DNA of 10,703 nt from Bacteroidales bacterium (GTDB lineage: Bacteria; Bacteroidota; Bacteroidia; Bacteroidales; DYOH01), in NCBI GenBank assembly GCA_030632545.1, contig DAOVUO010000045.1:1-10703 (forward strand), given 5' to 3'. The position numbers and the translations under genes are program-made. Below, one piece after another: positions 1 to 8,414 of this stretch (the first letter of the stretch is position 1; every line of letters starts with the position of its first letter). The notes under the pieces were generated by a model. The model saw only the letters and a program-made list of their open reading frames with translations. It made no database searches and was not told where the DNA came from.

Positions 1-108
1 AAATCTACAACACCCTATCAAAATAGAAAAGGTGATCCCGCCGAATCGCCTAAACCAACCAATACAGTAGCGATTGGAAAAAATCCTCTGATCAAAGGTA
101 ATAAATAA
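1..108 (+). CDS. 3' end of an unidentified gene (partial, cut by the left edge)
   Basis: Frame 1 is open from the first base to a TAA at 106-108 and gives 35 residues, a hydrophilic tail rich in Lys, Pro, Asn and Thr that ends ...NPLIKGNK. The stretch is about 37% G+C by direct count, well above the non-coding DNA that follows (about 13% at 241-300). This supports coding, and the opposite strand gives an implausible Cys/Trp/Arg-rich translation. A second forward frame stays open only to base 69. The fragment has no recognisable motif, so no function is assigned. A weak terminator-like hairpin lies 13 bases after the stop, which fits the end of a transcription unit. Confidence 0.4.
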   Translation, partial: KSTTPYQNRKGDPAESPKPTNTVAIGKNPLIKGNK

Positions 109-113
109 TTAAA

Positions 114-136
114 GTTAAACCAAATGTTAAACCAAA
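114..136. repeat. Tandem direct repeat, two copies of an 11-mer
   Basis: GTTAAACCAAA occurs at 114-124 and again at 126-136, separated by one T (period 12). The copies are identical. The second copy overlaps the left arm and loop of the terminator-like hairpin at 122-148. It may be a small slippage duplication or a binding site; nothing in the sequence decides between these. Confidence 0.6.
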
Positions 137-148
137 GTAACATTTTTT
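122..148 (+). terminator. Weak rho-independent terminator candidate
   Basis: AAATGTTA (122-129) and TAACATTT (138-145) are perfect reverse complements around an 8-base loop, and a run of six T covers 143-148. It sits just after the stop of the partial left-edge gene, on the expected strand. The stem has only one G-C pair, so its stability is poor and the call is tentative. Confidence 0.35.
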
Positions 149-491
149 ATCTACTTAAAATGTGTATTCAAGTTATGCCAAAAAGATTAAAATTTTGAGT
201 TGTGAGCTTGCTATACAATTACTAAAAGTGCATCAGTATAAATCATTAAATTTGAAATATTTTTTATTTGAAATTTGATTATTTTGATGAAGAAGATTTA
301 TTTTATTACGAATTTTGTTAGAATTAACACTTGAATTTGAGATTATAATATTTTATAAATTCAAAAGAATTGATTCCATTATGTTTAATTTTAGGTAAAA
401 TTAAAATTAATTTAGAAAGAATGTGGTGTCAAGAAAAAAAATATCTATATTAATGGAATATTTGAATCAAGGAATTTGTATAAAGTGCTTA

Positions 492-3400
492 ATGAATAGA
501 GTTCAAAAAATAAAGCTAAGTTTTCTCACATTTTTAATTTTTAGTTGCGTCAATATATCTGTTGCACAAATAATTGATGATGCACAGGTTGTTGAGTATT
601 CCATAAAAGATGGTTTGTCTTTAAGTCATATTACATCTGTTTTTCAGGATGCTAATGATTTTATTTGGGTTGGGACTCAAGATGGACTTAATCGTTTTGA
701 TGGGATTGAATTTAAGTATTTTAGACACGATATTTCCGATAGCTTGTCTTTATCGGGTAATTATATTAGAGCAATAAATCAGGATGAAAATGGTGATTTA
801 TGGATAGCAACTGAGAATAGTTTAATGGTATTTGACCATAAAAATGCAACTTTTAAGCTTGTTTTTGATGAGAGTAATAGTGAATTTGCTATGGTGAGTA
901 AAATAATTATCGAAGATGACGTAATTTGGCTCAATTCTCCCAAAGGTATATTCAAAATTACCAAATCCGATTATAAAGTAAGATATTTTGAGCATTTTTC
1001 GGATCCTTTTAATATGCTTTGTGTTTTTTGTTTGAATGACATGATAGCACTTGATGAGAATAAATTACTAATTGCATCAAAAGATGGTTTGTTTTTGTTT
1101 AATAAAGAATCAGAGACATATTTGCGATTTTCGCATAAGAAAAATCAGGCTAATAGCCTTCCATCTCAAACAGTTATAAGTCTAAAGGCTCTTAGTAAGG
1201 ATAGTATACTTATTGGTACAAGCAAAGGATTGAGCTTATTTTCTTTAAGTAAAAGAACGTTTAAAAATTATTTATATAAAACCAGTGATATTCAGATTTT
1301 TGAGTATAGAAATTCAATAAAAACTATTGAGCAGGATAATGATGGGAGGATTTGGTTAGGAACTAAAATGGGATTGCTTATTTTTGATTTAGAGAAAGGT
1401 GAAATTTCTGATAGTCCTGATAATTTTAGTTCAATCAAAAAATTGCAGAATAAGGAGATTAATAAAATATTGCTCGATAGAACAAATTCTTTATGGGTAG
1501 CAACTGCTGGCAGTAATCTTTATAGTATATCCAGAGAAAAACCATTTTTCAATCAATTTAAATATGTTTCAGATGTTTATGTTGATGAAGTAAGGTCTTT
1601 GTGGCTAGATTATCGAAATTATTTTTGGATGGGGACTTCACGAGATGGAATATTTGTTTTTGATGATAAGAATAAATTATATAAGCATATAAGTCCCCGA
1701 AATTCAAGTATAGAAAGCTATGCCATATACAGCCTTTTTCAGAATAAAAGAAAAGAAATGTATATGGGAAGTGGGAATGGTTTTTATATTTATGATATAG
1801 AAAAGGAAAACTTAATTAGTTATACTTCCTTGTATCCAACTGTACCCGAATTTATTTTTCAAGAAAATAAGATTTATGATATTGAAGAAGATCATAGAGG
1901 AAATATATGGCTCGCAACAGAAAACGGACTTTTAAAGCTGAATAAAGGAACATCTAAATTATATTATCAGGATAAAAATAATCCAAAGTCGATTAGTAAT
2001 TCTATATGCTATTCCTTGGAAATAGATTTGGATTCAAACTTATGGGTAGGTACTTTAAATGGATTAAATAAGTTGGTAGATGAAAAAACCGGTGAATTTG
2101 AGCACTTTTATGAATCTAATACAAGTAAAGGTTTGCCCAATAATTCAGTTCTTACAATTCAGCTTTGTGATTCAAATAATTTATGGATAGGAACTGAGAG
2201 TGGACTTGCGTTTTATAATAGCTTAAATGAGGAGTTTACTCATTATACTGTGAAAGATGGTTTGCTCAATGACTATGTATACTCTGTTTTTGAAGATAGT
2301 GAAAAGCGAATTTGGTTTAGTACCAATAGGGGTGTAACTAGGTTAAATCCACGAACAAGTGATTTATATCATTTTGATAAATCTGATGGTTTGCAAGATT
2401 ATGAATTTAATTTAGGTGCAGGATACAAGGATTCAAACGGTATTATTTATTTTGGGGGTCATTTGGGATTGAATTTTTTTAATCCAGATTCTGTATTTAT
2501 TCAAGATAATGTACAACAGGTACGTATTAATTCAATACTAATAACTCAAAATGGAAAGTTTAAAGAGGTAATGGTCAACGATCAACCGAATTATGAGTTT
2601 TATTATAAGGGACTACATTTACAAATTAGTTTTGTAATTCCTAATTATAGTTCAATTGGAAATAATTCGTATCAGTATCGAATGCTAGGAATAGATGATA
2701 ATTGGACTTATTTAGGCAAAAAACATACAGTTAGTTTTTCTCAATTGCCAGTAGGAGATTATATATTTCATGTAAAAGGAGCTAATAATCATGGCATTTG
2801 GAACTCTCAAGTAACAAGTATTAATATTAAAATAAAACCATCGCTTTATAATAGCAAAATTGCAATTGCGATATATTTACTTTTAGGGATTGCACTTATT
2901 TTGATGGCTGTGTTTTTTATTACTGGAAAATTGAGAAAGGAAAACTCACTGTTAAAGCAAAAAGAAAAAGATGCGGAGAAAATTGCTGTTCAGAAAGAAG
3001 AATTAATGCAGCGAAATGTGAATATGCGCTCGAGTATGGAATATGCTCAGCGTTTAATTTACGCAATGATGCCATCAATTAACGATTTTAAAGCGATATT
3101 ACCTGAGACTTTTATTATTTATGAGCCTAAAGATATTGTAAGCGGTGATTTTTATTGGATTACAAAGAGTAAAGGTTTAATTTATTTTGCAGTAGTAGAT
3201 TGTACAGGACATGGTATTCCTGGTGCTTTTATGTCGATAATAGGTTTTGATATTTTGCGCAATATTGTAAATAAGCAGGAATATACCGAACCTTCGGAGA
3301 TTTTAAGACGTTTGAGTATGGATATAGTGGATGTGTTTATTACAGAGAATACTAGTGAAGATACTTTGCAGGATGGTATGGATTTATCAGTATGTGTGCT

Positions 3401-3788
3401 AAACCAAGAAGATAATACATTAAAATATGCAGGTGCTTATAATCCATTATATTTGATTAGAAGTAATACTATTATTGAGTATAAGGCTGATAGATACTCT
3501 GTTGGGGCTAGTGGAATCGCCTCTGGGCATAAGTTTACTACAAAAATTATTCAACTACAAGCTAACGACATAATTTATTTGTTTTCTGATGGCTATACCG
3601 ACCAATTTGGTGGACCAGAAAATAAAAAATTTAAACACCGACGGTTTCGCCATTTATTATTAAGCATACATAAGCATCATGTTGATTTACAGGAAAAGGC
3701 AATACGGGATGCCCATGAAGCTTGGCGACAGGACGAAGAGCAAGTTGACGATATTTTGTTGATGGGGATAAGGCCTTTTAAAATATAA
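492..3788 (+). CDS. Periplasmic two-component-type double-propeller sensor fused to a SpoIIE/PP2C serine phosphatase
   Basis: Residues are numbered from the ATG at 492 (1098 aa). Residues 1-25 form a signal peptide ending SVA|Q, which favours this start over an in-frame GTG at 423 that would put 23 residues before it. About 14 Reg_prop-like blade repeats (IWVGT.DGL, LWIGTESGL and variants) span about 47-668, enough for two seven-bladed propellers. A Y_Y_Y domain lies at about 713-784, one transmembrane helix at 790-812 and a charged coiled coil at about 814-845. The cytoplasmic PP2C/SpoIIE domain covers about 872-1096. Its metal-site motifs look intact: GD at 885-886, DCTGHG from D903, SDG around D1033 and DD at 1086-1087. 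The inferred role is to bind a periplasmic ligand and control dephosphorylation of a cytoplasmic Ser/Thr phosphoprotein, typically an anti-sigma-factor antagonist. No such partner lies nearby. A helicase-nuclease gene follows after 6 bases. Confidence 0.9.
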   Translation: MNRVQKIKLSFLTFLIFSCVNISVAQIIDDAQVVEYSIKDGLSLSHITSVFQDANDFIWVGTQDGLNRFDGIEFKYFRHDISDSLSLSGNYIRAINQDENGDLWIATENSLMVFDHKNATFKLVFDESNSEFAMVSKIIIEDDVIWLNSPKGIFKITKSDYKVRYFEHFSDPFNMLCVFCLNDMIALDENKLLIASKDGLFLFNKESETYLRFSHKKNQANSLPSQTVISLKALSKDSILIGTSKGLSLFSLSKRTFKNYLYKTSDIQIFEYRNSIKTIEQDNDGRIWLGTKMGLLIFDLEKGEISDSPDNFSSIKKLQNKEINKILLDRTNSLWVATAGSNLYSISREKPFFNQFKYVSDVYVDEVRSLWLDYRNYFWMGTSRDGIFVFDDKNKLYKHISPRNSSIESYAIYSLFQNKRKEMYMGSGNGFYIYDIEKENLISYTSLYPTVPEFIFQENKIYDIEEDHRGNIWLATENGLLKLNKGTSKLYYQDKNNPKSISNSICYSLEIDLDSNLWVGTLNGLNKLVDEKTGEFEHFYESNTSKGLPNNSVLTIQLCDSNNLWIGTESGLAFYNSLNEEFTHYTVKDGLLNDYVYSVFEDSEKRIWFSTNRGVTRLNPRTSDLYHFDKSDGLQDYEFNLGAGYKDSNGIIYFGGHLGLNFFNPDSVFIQDNVQQVRINSILITQNGKFKEVMVNDQPNYEFYYKGLHLQISFVIPNYSSIGNNSYQYRMLGIDDNWTYLGKKHTVSFSQLPVGDYIFHVKGANNHGIWNSQVTSINIKIKPSLYNSKIAIAIYLLLGIALILMAVFFITGKLRKENSLLKQKEKDAEKIAVQKEELMQRNVNMRSSMEYAQRLIYAMMPSINDFKAILPETFIIYEPKDIVSGDFYWITKSKGLIYFAVVDCTGHGIPGAFMSIIGFDILRNIVNKQEYTEPSEILRRLSMDIVDVFITENTSEDTLQDGMDLSVCVLNQEDNTLKYAGAYNPLYLIRSNTIIEYKADRYSVGASGIASGHKFTTKIIQLQANDIIYLFSDGYTDQFGGPENKKFKHRRFRHLLLSIHKHHVDLQEKAIRDAHEAWRQDEEQVDDILLMGIRPFKI

Positions 3789-3794
3789 AAAAGT

Positions 3795-6700
3795 ATGCTC
3801 GAAATAGTAAAAGCTTCGGCTGGTGCTGGAAAAACACATTTTCTAACTAGAGAATATCTCATTTTAGCATATAAAAATCCTTATGCATTTAAACAAATTT
3901 TAGCAGTAACTTTTACCAATAAAGCTGCTGAAGAGATGAAGCAAAGAATTGTTGTAGAATTGGCAATTTTGGCTAATGAGCAAGAATCTGATTTTTTAGC
4001 GGATATAATTAGTGCATATCCCAAAGATAATGAAAGTAATGTACGTAGTAAGGCAAAAAGTATTCTGGAAATTATTTTACATAATTATTCAGATTTTGCA
4101 GTAAGTACTATTGACAGTTTTATGCAAAGCTTGATAAAAGCTTTTTCGTATGAAATTGGAATTCAAAAATCGTATAAGTTAATTTTAGATACAGATGAAG
4201 TAAAAGAAGAACTTATTGATACGCTTTTTGAAGAAAGTCGTAAGGATGTAGTGTTACAGAAATGGTTTGAAAAATTTATTCTTTATAAAATTGCTCAAGG
4301 AAAAACATGGAATATTTTAGACGATTTAAATAGTTTTTCAAATGAATTATTTAAAGAAGAATATCAACAAATTGATTTTAGTCAAAAACATGATACTGAT
4401 GATTTTTATGATAAAATAAAAGAAAAACTGGAAAATGAGATTCTAATTTTTGAAGAAAAATTAAAGTCAATTTCAAAAAAGGCACAAAAAATTATTGAGC
4501 AGCAACAAGATGCTCTGAGCTTTAACGGACTTAAACACGTAAAGATATATTTAGGTGAAAAAATTATAAATTTTTCAAAAACAGATAATTTGATTCCTAA
4601 TAAAACAGTTAGAAAAGCTATAATAGGCATTGAGAACTGGGGAAAAGGGAAAATGAATGCTAATGAAGAAAATTATTTGGAGCAAATATTCAATAAGCTT
4701 AATCCTTTGTTTGAAGAAACAGTTAATTTGATAGAAAACGAATCGAGAAATTATTTTACATCAAGAAGCTTACTCAGAAATTTTTTTAATTTCGTGATAA
4801 TGCGTGAAATGGAAAAACTACTTCCAAAATACCGTGAGAATAATAATGCCCTACTTATTTCTGATTTGAACAAGTTATTGTATGAAATTTCCAAGAACAA
4901 TGAAGCATTTTATATTTATGATAAAGTTGGGACTCGATTAAGTAATATTTTAATAGATGAATTTCAGGATACAAGTAAATTTCAATGGGAAAATTTTAAA
5001 CCTTTAATAAATAATAATTTAGCCGAAGGGAATAAGAATATTATTGTAGGTGATATAAAACAATCGGTTTATCGTTGGCGTAGTGGCGATTGGCAGCTTT
5101 TGCATTCAGAGGTAAAAAGAGAATTTGAGTATTATGTAAGCGAATTAAGTTTGGAATTTAATTATCGTAGTAAGCGAAATATCATATTTTTTAATAATAC
5201 TATTTTTAAGTCTCTCGCACATTTAATTCAGCAATCAATTAATTTAGAAATAGAAGAAACGGCAAGTGCCGAAGATAATAAGAAACTTGAATCCTCGAAT
5301 TTTAAATCAGTTATTTACGATGTGTATGCTGATGTGATGCAAAAGATGCCAAAAAATAATACTCGAAAGGGAGGGAAAATAAACATTCAGTTTTACGATT
5401 CATCGGATAAAGATTATGTTGATGAAAATTTGCCAGTTCTAATTGAAAATTTGCTATTAGAGAGAAATTTTAGACCAAATGATTTGGCTATTCTTGTTAG
5501 AACAAATAGAGAGGGTGACTTAATTGCTCAATTATTATACAATTACATGAATGAGAGTAATGAGCATTTGAAATATGATATAATAGCACCAAGTTCCTTG
5601 TCTTTAGGTAATTCTACTTCAATAAATGCGCTTGTAAATGCATTGCAATATTTTTTTAATCAGGATGACAAAATTAGTTTAGTAGCATTGATTAATAATA
5701 TTCATCAATTGCAATCAAATAACATTAATCATCAATTGCTTGAAGATATTGATGATGATTTTGTGTTTGCTTATCTGCCAGAAGAATTTTGGAAATTAGT
5801 GGCTAATTTAACTACATATCCCTTATATGAGATTGTTGAAAGGCTGATAGATATATTGAATTTAAATAGTAAATCGGAACAAGCATTTATACTCAAGTTT
5901 TTGGATGAATTGCATGAGTTCTCTTCGAGAGAATTAGCTAGTTACGAGAATTTTTTTAAATGGTGGAAGATAAAGGGCTCTAAATTATCAGTGCAAGTTT
6001 CGGAGCAGCTTGATGCATTGCGTATTCTTACAATTCATAAGTCTAAGGGTTTGGCATTTAACGTTGTTATAATGCCTTCTTTGGAAATGCCCACAAATTA
6101 TTTAGGACTTAATCAACCCAATTTATGGGTGAAAAATAATTGGGAAGGTATTGATGCTGGAATCCTATCTGTAAGGTATAGTAAAGAGCTCTTAAAAACT
6201 TATTATTCAGAACAATATTTACATGAGCGAGTGCAAGTAGCTATGGATGCTCTTAATGTGCTTTATGTTGCTTTTACTCGTCCAAAGCTCGAGTTAATAG
6301 CTTATGCGTCTAAAGCTAAAAGAACAGGTTCTAAGATTAGTGAGTTTTTATTCACTGTATTTTCGCAGCCTACTATTTTAAGCCCAAGTGAAAATGAAAT
6401 TAATTTGTCAGAATATTGGAATCCTGAGGAAAAATTGTTTTCTTTTGACTTGGATAATAAGCCAATAAAAAGAACAGGAAAATCTCAAGATGAGCTAATT
6501 GTTTTAAAAAATGATTTAAAAAAAGCAGATTGGCGTGAAAAAATTACGTTTCGTAGTTCAGTTGATGAATTTGTGATTCAAAGTATACAAGCATTACACG
6601 ATAAAGTATCTTATGGAAAGCTTATGCATCAAATTATGGCTAAAATTAAGTATGCTGATGAATTGGAGGATGCACTAAAAGAACTACATGCCGAAAGTTT

Positions 6701-7037
6701 TATAAGTAAGGAATTGCTGATTGAAATACAGCCTAAAATCAGTGCCTATGTTAATCATGAATTAGTGTCGGATTGGTATTCAAGGAATTGGGATGTTTTA
6801 AATGAGCAGGGCATAATTACACAGGACGGTGAATTACGTATTCCGGATAGGTTAATCAAGAATGAAAAGATGTACATTGTTATTGATTATAAATTTGCTA
6901 TTCAGAGTGATGAGCATAAAGAACAAGTTGGTGCTTACATTAAAATTTTAAAAAACATGCAAGCTTTACCAGTAGAGGGATATTTGTATTATCCTGAAAC
7001 TGCACAAATAATTAAAGTTGATGAAGGGAGTTTATGA
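3795..7037 (+). CDS. UvrD/RecB-family (AddA-like) ATP-dependent helicase-nuclease
   Basis: A 1080-residue superfamily 1A helicase with a C-terminal nuclease. Motifs in order: Walker A ASAGAGKT (7-14), Ia TFTNKAAEEM (39-48), STIDSF (104-109), II DEFQD (388-392), III GDIKQSVYRWR (419-429), IV FNYRS (455-459), V TIHKSKGLAF (746-755) and VI VAFTRP (825-830). The RecB-type PD-(D/E)XK core also appears complete: H945, D1018 in RIPDR, D1031-Y-K1033 and QVGAY (1044-1048). Size and order match AddA/RecB-like proteins, which unwind and resect double-strand breaks for recombination. The usual partner, an AddB-like nuclease, is not in this window, so the symbol addA is withheld. The ATG lies 6 bases after the phosphatase stop, suggesting co-transcription. 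The 3' end overlaps the convergent ligase gene by 6 bases. A solo nuclease-helicase role is possible. Confidence 0.9.
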   Translation: MLEIVKASAGAGKTHFLTREYLILAYKNPYAFKQILAVTFTNKAAEEMKQRIVVELAILANEQESDFLADIISAYPKDNESNVRSKAKSILEIILHNYSDFAVSTIDSFMQSLIKAFSYEIGIQKSYKLILDTDEVKEELIDTLFEESRKDVVLQKWFEKFILYKIAQGKTWNILDDLNSFSNELFKEEYQQIDFSQKHDTDDFYDKIKEKLENEILIFEEKLKSISKKAQKIIEQQQDALSFNGLKHVKIYLGEKIINFSKTDNLIPNKTVRKAIIGIENWGKGKMNANEENYLEQIFNKLNPLFEETVNLIENESRNYFTSRSLLRNFFNFVIMREMEKLLPKYRENNNALLISDLNKLLYEISKNNEAFYIYDKVGTRLSNILIDEFQDTSKFQWENFKPLINNNLAEGNKNIIVGDIKQSVYRWRSGDWQLLHSEVKREFEYYVSELSLEFNYRSKRNIIFFNNTIFKSLAHLIQQSINLEIEETASAEDNKKLESSNFKSVIYDVYADVMQKMPKNNTRKGGKINIQFYDSSDKDYVDENLPVLIENLLLERNFRPNDLAILVRTNREGDLIAQLLYNYMNESNEHLKYDIIAPSSLSLGNSTSINALVNALQYFFNQDDKISLVALINNIHQLQSNNINHQLLEDIDDDFVFAYLPEEFWKLVANLTTYPLYEIVERLIDILNLNSKSEQAFILKFLDELHEFSSRELASYENFFKWWKIKGSKLSVQVSEQLDALRILTIHKSKGLAFNVVIMPSLEMPTNYLGLNQPNLWVKNNWEGIDAGILSVRYSKELLKTYYSEQYLHERVQVAMDALNVLYVAFTRPKLELIAYASKAKRTGSKISEFLFTVFSQPTILSPSENEINLSEYWNPEEKLFSFDLDNKPIKRTGKSQDELIVLKNDLKKADWREKITFRSSVDEFVIQSIQALHDKVSYGKLMHQIMAKIKYADELEDALKELHAESFISKELLIEIQPKISAYVNHELVSDWYSRNWDVLNEQGIITQDGELRIPDRLIKNEKMYIVIDYKFAIQSDEHKEQVGAYIKILKNMQALPVEGYLYYPETAQIIKVDEGSL

Positions 7038-8414
7038 TTTGAGTTTAAATTTATCTTCGTAGCTTGGCGAATAAGCTAGGAAAAGAAAGAAAAATAGAGC
7101 AAAAAATAACATTCCATAGCTTCTTTCTAATATTGATTCAAATAAAGAATTTATACCCACAATTGCTATTTGAGAAAACAATAAATATCGCTTCTGATTA
7201 ATTGAAAGTAATAAAGGGAAAAAGAAAATTAGGCATAAAACGATTAATCCAAAAATACCTAATCCAACTAAACTATGTAAAAACTGGTTATGTGCATCAT
7301 AATAGTGACCTTTATTTTTGCTTAGTTGTTTTATTTTGTTATAGTTATATAATTCCTTTTTAACATCGCTAATTCCTACTCCAAAAAGTAGATTTTCACT
7401 AGCAACACCAAAAGCAGATTCCCATATAACTAACCTCGAATTTTTTGGTTTTTGGTTTTTTTTTTGCTTTAAAGATATTTGAGCTTTTTTATTTTGTAAA
7501 GATATTTGAGTCGTTTTTGGTTGAATATGCCTGCTAATCCTAGTATGGTATGTAGCAAAATAAATTAAACTTGAGAACAAAATGCTATACAAAATACCCG
7601 AAACATATTTTTTATATTTAAAAATTTGGAGGAATAAGGATAAGGTAATGATAAATGTTAAGGTTAATATTCCAGCACGCGAGTTTAGTAAAATTATAAT
7701 TAAGCTAAAAACTACTATTAAGATTTTAAATGATAAGCGTAAATATTTTTGTTTAAACTCATGTGTTTTTAAAAAATAGAACAGAATAGCTATGCTAAGT
7801 GTGATATACATAGCAATGTAGGTTGGATGTGAGAAATGAGATAGATTTGCATACGTGAACTCAGAAACTCCATTTTGGATAAGTTCTAAAATGCTGAAAT
7901 CAAATTCGTATGGTCTTGTCCATGGGTGAAAAGCAAGTTTGTTATTCCATATATAAATACTTCTATACAACGCAGCAATAATAATATATACTACATTTGC
8001 TAGGCTTCCAAAAACAAAAGCTAGTAATGGTTTCTTTATGTTTTGTTTAATTATTGGATTTTTGTAAATAAAAATAAGTGGAAATATTAGAAAAGGGATT
8101 TTTATTTGTATTTTAAATAGTGCATTCGAAAAATTTTCAGAATTAAATATGCTTAGTACATGAAAGCTAAAAAAAAGTAGTGAAAGATAAAATATTTGAC
8201 CATAAGTGTCTTTTAAAGAAGGAAGTTCAAATGTTTTATAGTATGCAGGGTTTATTACTGTGATAATAAACATTAAACCCATAAGTATTGAACTAATACT
8301 GTTGGAAAATGGTAGGCTTATTATAGCAGTAAATAAGAGATAAAAGCCAAATTTGTTTAATATATTAATCAAAATTTTTTTCGCAAATTTAGTCATTTTC
8401 TTCGAAACGCCCAT
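7032..8414 (-). CDS. O-antigen ligase/polymerase family membrane protein (Wzy_C)
   Basis: About 460 residues with some 11-12 hydrophobic segments and one long polar loop before the last segments. The family is shown by NSRAG (244-248), R327 and W331, LLFGVGI (342-348) and YYDAHNQFLHSL (371-382), the Wzy_C-type periplasmic loop with its conserved His. Such proteins polymerise O-antigen repeat units or attach glycans to lipid A core or proteins at the periplasmic face; ligase and polymerase cannot be separated from sequence alone. The start is uncertain: ATG at 8414 is used, TTG at 8420 is possible, and ATG at 8396 (MTKFAKK) is equally plausible and overlaps the stop of a tiny upstream frame. 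The polar loop carries a 9-residue tandem duplication and an A10 tract. No polysaccharide cluster flanks it, though a glycosyltransferase lies about 2 kb away. Confidence 0.87.
   Translation of the reverse strand: MGVSKKMTKFAKKILINILNKFGFYLLFTAIISLPFSNSISSILMGLMFIITVINPAYYKTFELPSLKDTYGQIFYLSLLFFSFHVLSIFNSENFSNALFKIQIKIPFLIFPLIFIYKNPIIKQNIKKPLLAFVFGSLANVVYIIIAALYRSIYIWNNKLAFHPWTRPYEFDFSILELIQNGVSEFTYANLSHFSHPTYIAMYITLSIAILFYFLKTHEFKQKYLRLSFKILIVVFSLIIILLNSRAGILTLTFIITLSLFLQIFKYKKYVSGILYSILFSSLIYFATYHTRISRHIQPKTTQISLQNKKAQISLKQKKNQKPKNSRLVIWESAFGVASENLLFGVGISDVKKELYNYNKIKQLSKNKGHYYDAHNQFLHSLVGLGIFGLIVLCLIFFFPLLLSINQKRYLLFSQIAIVGINSLFESILERSYGMLFFALFFFLFLAYSPSYEDKFKLKS
7456..7465 (-). repeat. 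Homopolymer A10 tract inside the ligase/polymerase gene
   Basis: Ten T on the plus strand read as ten A in the coding strand, encoding part of a Gln/Lys/Asn-rich loop. Shorter T runs of 5 and 6 or more lie just to its left. Tracts of this length can change length by slippage and would put the final HNQFL part of the protein out of frame. Confidence 0.75.
7470..7510 (-). repeat. In-frame 27-base tandem duplication in the ligase/polymerase gene
   Basis: TAAAGATATTTGAG occurs identically at 7470-7483 and 7497-7510, a period of 27 bases, or nine codons. On the coding strand the units give TQISLQNKK and AQISLKQKK, residues 302-310 and 311-319 of the ligase-like protein. The reading frame is kept. 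It lies in the predicted non-membrane loop next to the A10 tract. Confidence 0.8.

Larger units (their letters stand above)
109..491. other. AT-rich intergenic region upstream of the sensor-phosphatase gene
   Basis: About 380 bases with no credible gene; only reading frames of 12-15 codons occur. It contains a tandem 11-mer and a hairpin near the left end (listed separately). A TAAATTTG at 247-254 matches the Bacteroidota -7 consensus TAnnTTTG, but the nearest upstream TTG (208-210) is 36 bases away, too far for a -33 element, so this is only a weak promoter candidate. An imperfectly placed inverted repeat (TTGAATTT at 331-338, AAATTCAA at 357-364) could form in RNA but is expected by chance at this base composition. 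If the downstream gene uses the earlier GTG at 423, the region shortens by 69 bases. Confidence 0.6.

Noticed and set aside
287..334. Short frame MKKIYFITNFVRINT in the left intergenic region
   Set aside because: Only 15 codons, no ribosome binding site, very AT-rich surroundings; expected by chance.
331..364. Inverted repeat TTGAATTT / AAATTCAA with an 18-base loop
   Set aside because: Almost all A-T pairs and a long loop in DNA of very low G+C; not distinguishable from chance.
423..491. N-terminal extension of the sensor-phosphatase from GTG at 423
   Set aside because: It would place 23 residues before a well-formed signal peptide that starts at the ATG at 492.
779..964. Minus-strand open frame of 61 codons
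   Set aside because: It lies wholly inside the strongly supported sensor-phosphatase gene, has no recognisable domain, and looks like a shadow frame.
3677..3862. Minus-strand open frame of 61 codons across the phosphatase/helicase junction
   Set aside because: It is antisense to the conserved PP2C end and the Walker A motif of two real genes.
4406..4630. Minus-strand open frame of 74 codons with hydrophobic and Cys/Ser/Phe-rich content
   Set aside because: It is antisense to the helicase gene; its composition is what reverse-complemented Lys/Glu-rich coding sequence gives.
7582..7779. Plus-strand open frame of 65 codons
   Set aside because: It is antisense to transmembrane segments of the ligase-like gene and shows no motif.
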